Shown: one piece after another, positions 18,806-27,601 of the stretch
How the letters are laid out: each line of letters begins with the position of its first letter
How positions within the stretch are numbered: position 1 is the first letter of the stretch
Source: Pseudogulbenkiania sp.
GTDB taxonomy: Bacteria; Pseudomonadota; Gammaproteobacteria; Burkholderiales; Chromobacteriaceae
Assembly (NCBI GenBank): GCA_018260425.1
Contig: JAGLBD010000001.1
Location: 173,678-237,677, forward strand
DNA length: 64,000 nucleotides
Direction: 5' to 3'
Position numbers and translations under genes: made by a program
Notes under the pieces: generated by a model
What the model was told of the DNA's origin: nothing
The model's input: only the letters and a program-made list of their open reading frames with translations
Databases searched by the model: none

Positions 18806-19819
18806 TCAGCGGGACGACTGCAGGGCCGGTTCGCTGCCGGCGGTGTCGCCAGACAGTGCGTTGAGTAGATAGCGGAAGGCGACATAGGCAATGATGGCAC
18901 TCGCCACAAGCAACTCGCCATACGCCAGCAGCTGGATTTGCGACACTGTTTCGGGCCCGAAGCCGCTGTCTTGCAGCCGGTGTGCCAGTTTGAAGAGCGC
19001 TGTCGCACCGATCGCCATCGGAAAGGTAAAGGCGGCATAGCCGGGGCTGAAAGGCAGGCGCAACAAATGGAAGAACGACAGGTAGATCAGCAGGGTCATC
19101 AACAGTGCGATCCCCAGCAGCAGCGCCACCAGCAGCGGTGAAGGGGTGCTGCTGACTGTCAGGTAGCCGGCCAGCGAGAGGCTGGCAGGGGCGGCCATGA
19201 CGGCGATAGTGGGTTTGGCGGCATCCGGGATGGCATGGCTGAAAATGAAACGGTAGAGCATCAGCGGCAGCATGATGGCGTAGCACAGCATGCCGAAGTT
19301 TTGCAGATGCCGGGCAATGGTCAACAGCACCGGGTAATCAGGGACAGTTACGGCGGCGACGATAATGCCGATGGGCGGTACAAACCAACTCGGTACCATG
19401 TGGTGCAAGGCGAAGTCACGGGTGCGATAGAAAACGAAGGCGGCCAGAAACAGCAGATGCAGGATGACGGCCGCGCTCCACAACACTGCACCGGCCAGTG
19501 GCGAAAAAAGCCCGATGGCCGCGGCGACAACCATGCTGCCCATGGCAAAGGTCGGTACCACGCTGCCGACCACCGGATGGGACAGATCCTTGCGCAGCAA
19601 GTCGGGGTGCAGCAGGAATTTGACCGCCAGCACCAGTAGCAATGCGCCGCCGACCACGGCCCCGGTCAATTGGGCCAGCCCTCCCAGCGGTGCAACGTTT
19701 TCCCAGCAGGACATGACGCTTGCGATTCCCAGCGCGAGACCGGCCATCGGCGTCGGTATACGGCGTAAAGTGGAATGAGCTGTCTGAATCACGGCGTGCC
19801 TCGTAACGTCTTGTTGCAA
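18806..19819 (-). CDS. TDT/SLAC1-family transporter (TehA/Ssu1 superfamily)
   Basis: About 10 hydrophobic segments; MAGLALGIASVMSCWEN and HPVVGSVVPTFAMGSMVVA motifs of bacterial TDT transporters. Confidence 0.82.
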   Translation of the reverse strand: MQQDVTRHAVIQTAHSTLRRIPTPMAGLALGIASVMSCWENVAPLGGLAQLTGAVVGGALLLVLAVKFLLHPDLLRKDLSHPVVGSVVPTFAMGSMVVAAAIGLFSPLAGAVLWSAAVILHLLFLAAFVFYRTRDFALHHMVPSWFVPPIGIIVAAVTVPDYPVLLTIARHLQNFGMLCYAIMLPLMLYRFIFSHAIPDAAKPTIAVMAAPASLSLAGYLTVSSTPSPLLVALLLGIALLMTLLIYLSFFHLLRLPFSPGYAAFTFPMAIGATALFKLAHRLQDSGFGPETVSQIQLLAYGELLVASAIIAYVAFRYLLNALSGDTAGSEPALQSSR

Positions 19820-19888
19820 TGTACGTCATGTTATAAGCTTATTAATGATAATAATATCTGAATAAATTTAACGATCTGTTTTATTTAA

Positions 19889-20815
19889 TTGAACACTATG
19901 CGCCTGACCTTGAAACAACTGCAGGTGTTTCGTGCAGTGGTCCGTCACGGCAATCTGGGCAGTGCTGCCGAAGCCTTGTTTCTGAGCAAACCTGCCATGA
20001 GCATGGCTTTGCAGGAGCTGGAAAAACATCTTGGACACAAACTCTTCGACCGGGTGAATCAACGACTGCAGTTGAATGCCCAGGGTCAACGGCTGGTCCC
20101 GCTGGCCGACGAGCTGCTGCAGCGTGCCGAAGACATCGAATTATCGTTTCGCAATGACACGGCGCTGGGTGGGGTATTGCATATCGGCGCCAGCAAGACG
20201 ATCGGCAATTATCTGCTGCCGGAATTATTGGGTGATTTTCTGGCGCAGTATCCCGCCTGTGACCCGCAGGTCACGATCGCCAACTCCCGGGTGCTGGCCG
20301 GAAAAATGGCCAATTACGAACTGGATGTCTGCCTGATCGAAGGTGAGTTGCATGACCCGCGAGTGATCCGGGAGGACTGGCTGGCCGACGACATGGCTCT
20401 GTTGGTGGCGCCAGCGCATCCGTTGGCCGAGCAGGCTCGCCGCAGTGGAGTCCTGCAGTTCTCCGACCTTGATGGTGCCCAGTGGCTGCTGCGCGAGAGC
20501 GGTTCGGGAACCCGGGAGCATTTTGACGTCCATATCGCCCCGCATCTGGCACGTTGGCCGGTCCGGCTGGAATTGACCCAAAGCGAAGCGTTGCTGGGAG
20601 CGTGCCGCGCAGGACTGGGGGTGGCCTACCTGTCGGAACTGGCGGCGCGCCGGGATCTGCAAGACGGCCTGTTATATCGCTTGCCCTTGGCTACCGATAC
20701 CCGCCGACAACTGCGTATGGTGTGGCAGGAAGGGAAGTACCTGTCTCCCTTGCTGGCGCATTTCATGGCGTTCTGTCGTGAGTGGCGTGGTGCTGCCTCT
20801 GCACAAGAGGCATAA
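19889..20815 (+). CDS. LysR-family regulator, YeiE/CbbR-like
   Basis: MRLTLKQLQVFRAVVRHGNLGSAAEALFLSKPAMSMALQELEKHLGHKLFDRVNQRLQLN; GASKTIGNYLLPELL and LLRESGSGTREHFD resemble E. coli YeiE (STIGNYILP, ILRERGSGTREIVD, recalled). Confidence 0.88.
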   Translation: MNTMRLTLKQLQVFRAVVRHGNLGSAAEALFLSKPAMSMALQELEKHLGHKLFDRVNQRLQLNAQGQRLVPLADELLQRAEDIELSFRNDTALGGVLHIGASKTIGNYLLPELLGDFLAQYPACDPQVTIANSRVLAGKMANYELDVCLIEGELHDPRVIREDWLADDMALLVAPAHPLAEQARRSGVLQFSDLDGAQWLLRESGSGTREHFDVHIAPHLARWPVRLELTQSEALLGACRAGLGVAYLSELAARRDLQDGLLYRLPLATDTRRQLRMVWQEGKYLSPLLAHFMAFCREWRGAASAQEA

Positions 20816-20944
20816 ATGTGCCTTTAGTGCGTTGTTTCGAGGGGAGTGGGCTTGAATGTACCGTTTGGAGACGCTATCTTTACTGTACAATAAGAGGCAT
20901 AAATAGGGCGATTATTTTGTTATATGGGTTTAAGAGGCAAATTT
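20805..20944. promoter_or_regulatory. Three-copy direct repeat upstream of hipBA (AAGAGGCATAAAT x2, AAGAGGCAAATTT x1)
   Basis: Exact 13-mer at 20805-20817 and 20892-20904, variant at 20932-20944, just before hipB at 20966. Confidence 0.65.
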
Positions 20945-20965
20945 AGGATGTTTATGGAGTAGCTT

Positions 20966-21337
20966 ATGCTGGTAAGTCAGACAGTAGACGAGATGGAAGT
21001 CGATCTGGGTGAAAAACTCAAGCGGCTGCGGCTAAACAAGAATCTGGACCAGAAAACGCTGGCGGCTCGTGCCGGGGTGAGTGTGCGCGCCCTGCGCAAT
21101 CTGGAGAATGGCGCCGGATCAACCATCAAGACGCTGATGTGTGTGGTACGCGCACTCGGGCGCGAGTCGTGGCTGCAAACCGTGGCCCCTGTCCCGACCA
21201 TCAATCCCCTCACGCTGACTTCGCGTGCCGCGCGGCGGCTACGTGCAACCGGCCGACGCAAGGGACTCGCGTCACAGCGCTTGCGGGCCGTGACACCGGA
21301 AGACGTCCCCCCGGACGAGTCGCCTGAACACCACTAG
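20966..21337 (+). CDS. hipB: XRE-family HTH antitoxin (HipB-like)
   Basis: LGEKLKRLRLNKNLDQKTLAARAGVSVRALRNLENGAGSTIKTLMCVVRALGRE; immediately upstream of hipA. Confidence 0.85.
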   Translation: MLVSQTVDEMEVDLGEKLKRLRLNKNLDQKTLAARAGVSVRALRNLENGAGSTIKTLMCVVRALGRESWLQTVAPVPTINPLTLTSRAARRLRATGRRKGLASQRLRAVTPEDVPPDESPEHH

Positions 21338-21361
21338 CGCCAGCCGCTGGCAAAGGACGTT

Positions 21362-22678
21362 ATGGCCACCAAACGTACTACCTCGAAGAGACGGGCGTTT
21401 TCACATGTTGATGTAGTTGAAGTACACCTGTGGGATACGCACATCGGCTCGGTTGCGCTTGACCCGCAGTACGGCTTCTATGTCTTCGGGTATACCCCTC
21501 TATTCGCCAGCCGAGGCATAGAGCCTGCGCCACTGCAGATGCCGGTGACGGAGGACCCGTACATCTTTACCGACCTTCCCGAGGCGACCTTTCAGCGGTT
21601 GCCGGCCATGCTGAGCGACGCGCTACCTGATGATTTCGGTAACGCGCTCATCAACCGCTACATGGCAGACCAGGGCCTTTCGGCGAAGGATGTCACTGCG
21701 CTGGACCGCTTGGCGTATATGAGCAATCGCGCCATGGGTGCGTTGACCTTCAAGCCGTCACGCGGACCGGCCGCGCACAAACCGACGGCTATCCAGCTCG
21801 GTTCGCTGGTCGAGCAGGCTCGTCTGGCCGTCAAGGGCATCGTGGATGATGATCATGCGAACGCAGCGCTACGCAGCATTATCGATGTAGGCACCTCGGC
21901 TGGCGGTGCGCGGGCCAAGGCCGTCATTGCCCTGCATCCGGAAACGAACGAAATTCGCACCGGGCAGCTTGACGCACCGGAAGGCTTTGAGCACTGGTTG
22001 CTCAAGTTCGATGGAATGGGAGAGGACCACGAACTAGGGGCCTCGCAGCATTACGGTCGTATCGAGTATGCCTACCATCTGATGGCTCGTGCCGCAGGCA
22101 TCTGCATGACTGACTGCCGACTTCTTCGCGAGAACGGTCGCGCGCACTTCATGACCCGGCGCTTTGATCGTGAGGGAAAACAGGGCCGCCATCACCTGCA
22201 GACGCTGTGCGCGATGGCCCATGTCGACTACAAGAAGAAGGGGGCCAATGCCTATTCACAGCTCTTTTCAACCATCAAACAGCTGGGCTTGCCTTACGAG
22301 GACCGGGAAGAAGCGTTTCGCCGCATGGTCTTCAACGTGATGGGCCGCAACTGCGATGACCACACCAAGAATTTCTCGTTCCTGATGCGACAAGGGGGGG
22401 CGGCGTGGGAGCTCGCACCGGCCTATGATGTGACGTTTGCACACAATCCAAGGGGGGAGTGGACGAACCAGCATCTCATGTCGGTGAACGGGAAGTTCAA
22501 GAACGTGGATCTTGATGATCTGCTCGTGGAGGCTGACCGCTTTCACGTCGGCACGGCGCGCGATGTCATCGAACAGGTCCGCGCGGCCATCGTCAGCTGG
22601 CCTCGGTTTGCCGATGCCGCCGGTTTGCCGGAAGAAGAGATGAAGATGCTCCAACAGCAGCATCTATTGTTGACGTGA
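21362..22678 (+). CDS. hipA: HipA-family Ser/Thr kinase toxin
   Basis: LPDDFGNALINRYM, LDRLAYMSNRAMGALTF, GTSAGGARAKAVIAL, WLLKFDG, HFMTRRFDREGKQGRHHLQTL, FNVMGRNCDDHTKNFSFLM, WELAPAYDVTFA. Confidence 0.93.
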   Translation: MATKRTTSKRRAFSHVDVVEVHLWDTHIGSVALDPQYGFYVFGYTPLFASRGIEPAPLQMPVTEDPYIFTDLPEATFQRLPAMLSDALPDDFGNALINRYMADQGLSAKDVTALDRLAYMSNRAMGALTFKPSRGPAAHKPTAIQLGSLVEQARLAVKGIVDDDHANAALRSIIDVGTSAGGARAKAVIALHPETNEIRTGQLDAPEGFEHWLLKFDGMGEDHELGASQHYGRIEYAYHLMARAAGICMTDCRLLRENGRAHFMTRRFDREGKQGRHHLQTLCAMAHVDYKKKGANAYSQLFSTIKQLGLPYEDREEAFRRMVFNVMGRNCDDHTKNFSFLMRQGGAAWELAPAYDVTFAHNPRGEWTNQHLMSVNGKFKNVDLDDLLVEADRFHVGTARDVIEQVRAAIVSWPRFADAAGLPEEEMKMLQQQHLLLT

Positions 22679-22703
22679 ACCGCAGCGGTGGCCTCGAGAA
22701 AAG

Positions 22704-22740
22704 AAAGCCTGATGGGCCGAAACGACCGATCAGGCTTTTT
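22704..22740. terminator. Bidirectional terminator between convergent hipA and thrB
   Basis: AAAGCCTGAT...ATCAGGCTTT 10-bp stem, T-runs on both strands. Confidence 0.85.
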
Positions 22741-22752
22741 CCGTTCAGGCGC

Positions 22753-23691
22753 TCATAGCCAGAAGTTGCTGCGCTGGCGGTGATCTTCGGCCAGTTTCCG
22801 GAACACGCCCGGGTCTTTGGTGAAGGTCATCGCACCCGCGGTGGGCTCATGGAAATCTTGCAGGCGTGATACCCAGAAGCGCAAGGCTCCGGCACGCAGC
22901 ATGGCCGGCCAGGCGGCTTTCTCATCGTTGTTCAGCGGGCGAACGGCCTGATACCCGGCAAGGAAGGCCGTTGCCAACGCGTCATCCAGTGTTCCGTCAT
23001 CCTTGCGTGCCCAGTCATTCACGGCAATTGCCACGTCGTAGAGCAAGATGTCGTTGCAGGCATAGTAAAAGTCGATGAACCCGGCAATGGCCTCCCCTTT
23101 GAGCAATACATTGTCGCGGAACAGGTCGGCATGAATCACGCCATGCGGCAAATGCAGGAAGCGCTGGCTGTTCTGAAAGTGCAATTCATGACGGAGGCTA
23201 TCGGCCTCTGCCTCTCCCAGATAACCAAACAGGGTTGCCGACACGCGATTCCACCAGACCGGCCCGCGCGGGTTGTCCATGCGTGCCGGATAGGTATCAC
23301 CCGCCACATGCAGGGAAGCGAGCATTTCACCGACACTGCGGCATTGGGCAGCATCGGGGTGCGTGACATCGCTGCCGTCCAGACAGGTGACCAGACACGC
23401 CGGTTTACCGGCCAGCAGCGAGACCAGCCGGTCGCTGCGGTCGGCCACCGGAGCCGGACAAGCGACGCCATGCCGCGCCAGATGGCTCATCAGTTTGAGG
23501 TAGTACGGCAGTTCTTCGAGCTGCAAATCCTCAAACAGGGTCAGGACATAGCGCCCGTGGGTCGTGGTAACAAAATAATTGGTGTTGGTGATGCCGGCGG
23601 CGATACCACGCAACTCGACCAGTTCGCCGAGATGGTATTGCTCGACCCAGGCCTTGAAAGCCTCATCACTGACTACGGTGTAGACCGACAT
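22753..23691 (-). CDS. thrB: Homoserine kinase (aminoglycoside phosphotransferase-like ThrB)
   Basis: MSVYTVVSDEAFKAWVEQYHLGELVELRGIAAGITNTNYFVTTTHGRYVLTLFE, HGVIHADLFRDNVLL, GFIDFYYACNDILLYDVAIAVNDW. Confidence 0.94.
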   Translation of the reverse strand: MSVYTVVSDEAFKAWVEQYHLGELVELRGIAAGITNTNYFVTTTHGRYVLTLFEDLQLEELPYYLKLMSHLARHGVACPAPVADRSDRLVSLLAGKPACLVTCLDGSDVTHPDAAQCRSVGEMLASLHVAGDTYPARMDNPRGPVWWNRVSATLFGYLGEAEADSLRHELHFQNSQRFLHLPHGVIHADLFRDNVLLKGEAIAGFIDFYYACNDILLYDVAIAVNDWARKDDGTLDDALATAFLAGYQAVRPLNNDEKAAWPAMLRAGALRFWVSRLQDFHEPTAGAMTFTKDPGVFRKLAEDHRQRSNFWL

Positions 23692-23700
23692 GTAACGTCC

Positions 23701-24042
23701 TTAGAATCGCAGCAGAACCCAACGCGGAATGATCATGCGCCGGGTCGGGTCGATCTTTTTCATCTGGCCATTACCGTCGTCATCGATCAGGTAGTAGGGC
23801 ACGCCAATCGCCGGGGTGACTTTGACCATGTAGAGCTTGCCGTTGATACGGTACTCTTCGATCTTTTCTTCACCTTTCTGGATGATGCGGACTTCCGGTT
23901 CGGCTTGGGCGCTGCTGTCTTCGGTGATGGTCGGCGGCGGCGGAACCGTCGCGCGGGCCGGTGCCGAGGCATCGGTGCCGGCATGGGCGGCCTGCAGGGT
24001 CAGCAGGGCGGACAGTGAGGCCAGAATAACGAGTTGGCGCAT
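23701..24042 (-). CDS. DUF2782-family periplasmic protein
   Basis: Signal peptide MRQLVILASLSALLTLQAAHA; RIIQKGEEKIEEYRINGKLYMVKVTPAIGVPYYLIDDDGNG. Confidence 0.85.
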   Translation of the reverse strand: MRQLVILASLSALLTLQAAHAGTDASAPARATVPPPPTITEDSSAQAEPEVRIIQKGEEKIEEYRINGKLYMVKVTPAIGVPYYLIDDDGNGQMKKIDPTRRMIIPRWVLLRF

Positions 24043-24061
24043 GAGAAATATCCTGTAAGGG

Positions 24062-24790
24062 TCAGAGATTGAGGAGTTGTTCGCGTTCTTCGGGCAGGGC
24101 TTCGAAGCCGCGTGTCTCGTAGTGCTTGAAAATGGTTTCGACGATTTCATGCGGGTCGTCGATGATCCGGATCAGTTCGAGGTCGTCCGGATTGATCATC
24201 TTTTCTTCTACCAGATGAGTGCGTATCCAGTCCAGCAGACCTTGCCAGAAGGTCTTGCCGCACAGGATGATAGGGATGCGGCGGCTCTTGCCGGTTTGTA
24301 CCAGGGTGAGGGCTTCGAACATTTCGTCCAGCGTACCGAATCCTCCCGGCATCACCACGTAAGCGATGGCATGTTTGACGAACATAACCTTGCGCGAGAA
24401 AAAGTGATTGAAGCGCAGGCTGAGATCCTGATAGTCGTTGGGCTTCTGTTCGTGAGGCAAGACAATGTTCAAGCCGACCGAAGGGCTTTTGCCGTAAAAC
24501 GCCCCTTTGTTGGCGGCTTCCATGATGCCCGGGCCGCCGCCGGACAAAACGGAAAAGCCTGCATCAGATAATAGCCGGGCAATCTCTTCGGTCAGCTTAT
24601 AATAGCGATGGTCTCGGGGAGTTCGTGCGCTGCCGAAAATGCTCACTGCCGGTGTGATGCCTTGCAGTTCTTCGGCCGACTCGACAAACTCCGAAAGAAT
24701 TTTCATGACGTGCCAAGCCTCGCGTGCGCGAAAACGCTGCATCATGGCGTAGCGGTCACTCGTCTGCGGCAATTTATCGGACAAGCTCAT
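24062..24790 (-). CDS. TIGR00730/LOG-family Rossmann-fold protein
   Basis: SIFGSARTPRDHRYYKLTEEIARLLSDAGFSVLSGGGPGIMEAANKGA and VVMPGGFGTLDEMFE (PGGxGTxxE). Confidence 0.92.
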   Translation of the reverse strand: MSLSDKLPQTSDRYAMMQRFRAREAWHVMKILSEFVESAEELQGITPAVSIFGSARTPRDHRYYKLTEEIARLLSDAGFSVLSGGGPGIMEAANKGAFYGKSPSVGLNIVLPHEQKPNDYQDLSLRFNHFFSRKVMFVKHAIAYVVMPGGFGTLDEMFEALTLVQTGKSRRIPIILCGKTFWQGLLDWIRTHLVEEKMINPDDLELIRIIDDPHEIVETIFKHYETRGFEALPEEREQLLNL

Positions 24791-24803
24791 ATCTTCTGCC
24801 TTT

Positions 24804-27554
24804 ATGAAAACACTGTTATTGATCGACGGCTCTTCTTACCTGTATCGCGCGTTTCACGCGATGCCCGATTTGCGTTCTCCGGAGGGCCTGCCGACTGGCG
24901 CAATCTACGGCATGGTGAACATGTTGCGCCGCTTGGAAAAGGAAGTGCAGTTCGATTATAGCGCCTGCATTTTCGACGCTAAGGGCAAGACGTTTCGCGA
25001 CGATATGTACCCGGACTACAAAGCCCAGCGGCCCTCGATGCCAGAGGATCTTGCTTCCCAGATTACGGCGGTTCACGAGGTGGTGCAAGCGTCGGGCTGG
25101 CCCATGCTGGTGGTGGGCGGTGTCGAAGCCGACGACGTGATCGGCACCTTGGCAACCCGTGCGGCGGCCGCCGGCATGCGGGTGATCATCTCGACCGGCG
25201 ACAAGGATATGTCGCAGCTGGTCACGCCGCTGGTGACACTGGTCAACACCATGACCAATGAAAACCTTGATGAAGCCGGGGTGAAAGAGAAGTTCGGCGT
25301 GCCACCCGGCTTGATCGTGGATTACCTGACACTGATCGGCGACAAGGTGGACAACGTTCCCGGCGTCGACAAGTGCGGCCCGAAAACCGCCGTGAAATGG
25401 CTGGAGCAGTATGGCACGCTGGATGGCGTGATCGCGGCCGCGAATGAGGTTGGCGGCAAGGTCGGCGAAAACCTCCGTGCCGCGCTTGACTGGCTGCCGA
25501 TGGGCCGTCAGTTGATTACCATCCGCTGCGATGTCGATCTGAGCGCCGAGTTGCCGGAGGATCTGGAGTCGCTGCGTCACAAGGCCCGTGATCTGGATCG
25601 ACTGGCCGGACTGTTCAAAGGGTTTGGCTTCAAGACCTTTCATCGTGAAGTCACCGAAGGGCGTGATGTCCCGGTCAACGTCGCAGGCCCCGCCACGACC
25701 GAGGACCTGTTTGCCGACGCTCCCGCACCGGTGGTGCGCGCTCCGGTAGAGCGTCACTATCAAACTGTGCTGGATGAAGCGGCATTGCAGGAGTGGGTCG
25801 CCATTCTGATGTCGGCCGAGCGGGTCTCGGTCGATACCGAAACCACCAGTCTGGATCAGCTGGATGCCCGCCTGGTGGGGATCAGCCTGTCGGTAGAAGC
25901 CGGACGAGCCGCCTATATTCCGTTGACCCACCAGTACCCCGGCGCTCCCGAGCAACTCTCGCTCGAGCGGGTGTTGGAAGTGCTGAGGCCGTGGCTGGAG
26001 AGCGACCGGCATGGCAAGCTTGGCCAGAACCTCAAATATGATCGCCATGTGTTCGCGAATCACGGCATTACCTTGCGTGGCGTGATTGATGACACCATGC
26101 TGGCTTCCTATGTGGTGGAAAGTCACGAGCGTCACAATATGGATGATCTGGCACGACGGCACCTCGGTGAAACCACCGTGACCTACGAAGAGATCTGCGG
26201 CAAAGGCGCCAAGCAGATCGGCTTTGAGGCGGTGGATATCGAGGTGGCGACCGGCTATGCGGCAGAAGACGCCGATATCACCTTGCGACTGGCGGACCAC
26301 TTTGCTCCGCTGCTGACCGACCGGCTGGGCGAGGTGTACCGCACGATCGAATTACCGGTCGCCGAGGTGCTGTTCGCCATGGAGCGCGAGGGGGTGTTGA
26401 TTGATCGTCAGCGTCTGGCCAGCCAGAGCCACGAACTGGGTACCACGATGCTGACGCTGGAGCAGAAGGCTTATGAATTGGCCGGCCAGCCCTTCAATCT
26501 CAATTCGCCCAAGCAATTGCAGGAAATCCTGTTCGGCAAGCTCGGCATTGATACCAAAGGTGTGCGCAAAACCCCGTCGGGCGGCTTTTCTACCGACGAG
26601 GAAGTCTTGGAAAAGCTGGCACTCGACCACCCCTTGCCCAAGTTGATTCTTGAATACCGTGGTCTGGCCAAGCTGAAGTCCACCTATACCGACAAGTTGC
26701 CGCAGCTGATCCGTGCCGATACCGGACGGGTTCACACCAATTATTCGCAGGCGGTGGCGATTACCGGGCGCTTGTCCAGTTCGGACCCTAACCTGCAGAA
26801 CATCCCGGTGCGCACCGCCGAGGGACGACGGGTTCGCGAAGCGTTCATTGCCCGCCCCGGCTTTTCCATTGTCTCGGCGGATTACTCGCAAATCGAATTG
26901 CGCATCATGGCGCATTTGTCCGATGACGAAGGTATGCTGGCCGCTTTTGCCAGCGGCGAGGATATTCACCGTGCAACTGCCGCCGAGGTCTTCGGTGTGG
27001 CCCTCGACGCGGTCAGCAGCGATCAGCGCCGTGCGGCCAAGGCAATCAACTTTGGTTTGATTTACGGCATGAGTGCCTTTGGTCTGGCCAGCCAGTTGTC
27101 GATCGAGCGGGCTGCGGCCCAGCAGTATATCGATCGCTACTTCATGCGCTATCCCGGTGTTGCAGAATATATGCAGCGCACCCGCGAAACCGCGCGCGAA
27201 CAAGGTTACGTGGAAACGGTATTCGGGCGACGTCTGTACCTGCCGGAAATCCGCCAGTCCAATCCGGCGCGTCGTGCCGGTGCCGAACGGGCTGCGATCA
27301 ATGCGCCGATGCAGGGCACGGCCGCCGATCTGATCAAGCTGGCGATGATCGCCGTGCATGAGTGGATTATCGCCGAGCAACTGCAGAGTCGCCTGATCAT
27401 GCAGGTACACGATGAATTGGTGCTGGAAGTGGCCCAGAGCGAGTTGGCGCTGGTGAAGGAAACCCTGCCGGCGTTGATGGCGGGCGTTGCCAAACTGAAG
27501 GTGCCGTTGTTGGCCGAGGTGGGCGCAGGCGAAAGCTGGGAAGCGGCACACTGA
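24804..27554 (+). CDS. polA: DNA polymerase I
   Basis: 5'-3' exonuclease N-domain (LLIDGSSYLYRAFHAMP), 3'-5' exonuclease motif VDTETTSL, family A motifs VSADYSQIELRIMAHLS, RRAAKAINFGLIYGMSAFGL, MQVHDELVLEV. Confidence 0.99.
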   Translation: MKTLLLIDGSSYLYRAFHAMPDLRSPEGLPTGAIYGMVNMLRRLEKEVQFDYSACIFDAKGKTFRDDMYPDYKAQRPSMPEDLASQITAVHEVVQASGWPMLVVGGVEADDVIGTLATRAAAAGMRVIISTGDKDMSQLVTPLVTLVNTMTNENLDEAGVKEKFGVPPGLIVDYLTLIGDKVDNVPGVDKCGPKTAVKWLEQYGTLDGVIAAANEVGGKVGENLRAALDWLPMGRQLITIRCDVDLSAELPEDLESLRHKARDLDRLAGLFKGFGFKTFHREVTEGRDVPVNVAGPATTEDLFADAPAPVVRAPVERHYQTVLDEAALQEWVAILMSAERVSVDTETTSLDQLDARLVGISLSVEAGRAAYIPLTHQYPGAPEQLSLERVLEVLRPWLESDRHGKLGQNLKYDRHVFANHGITLRGVIDDTMLASYVVESHERHNMDDLARRHLGETTVTYEEICGKGAKQIGFEAVDIEVATGYAAEDADITLRLADHFAPLLTDRLGEVYRTIELPVAEVLFAMEREGVLIDRQRLASQSHELGTTMLTLEQKAYELAGQPFNLNSPKQLQEILFGKLGIDTKGVRKTPSGGFSTDEEVLEKLALDHPLPKLILEYRGLAKLKSTYTDKLPQLIRADTGRVHTNYSQAVAITGRLSSSDPNLQNIPVRTAEGRRVREAFIARPGFSIVSADYSQIELRIMAHLSDDEGMLAAFASGEDIHRATAAEVFGVALDAVSSDQRRAAKAINFGLIYGMSAFGLASQLSIERAAAQQYIDRYFMRYPGVAEYMQRTRETAREQGYVETVFGRRLYLPEIRQSNPARRAGAERAAINAPMQGTAADLIKLAMIAVHEWIIAEQLQSRLIMQVHDELVLEVAQSELALVKETLPALMAGVAKLKVPLLAEVGAGESWEAAH

Positions 27555-27565
27555 GGTAACGGAGC

Positions 27566-27594
27566 GGCAAGCCCCCTCGAGGGAGGCTTGCCGT
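27566..27594. terminator. Hairpin between convergent polA and ycaO-like gene
   Basis: CGGCAAGCC...GGCTTGCCG with inner CCCTCGAGGG; no strong U-run. Confidence 0.5.
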
Positions 27595-27601
27595 CGTGGC
27601 G

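Noticed and set aside
20966-22678. hipBA as part of a larger defence island
   Set aside because: Flanked by a LysR gene and thrB with a clean bidirectional terminator; no restriction, CRISPR, nuclease or phage genes nearby.
24816-26300. 494-aa minus-strand ORF (and another at 26352-27551) antisense to polA
   Set aside because: Shadow ORFs opposite polA; H/Q/G/R-rich, no recognisable motifs or start context.
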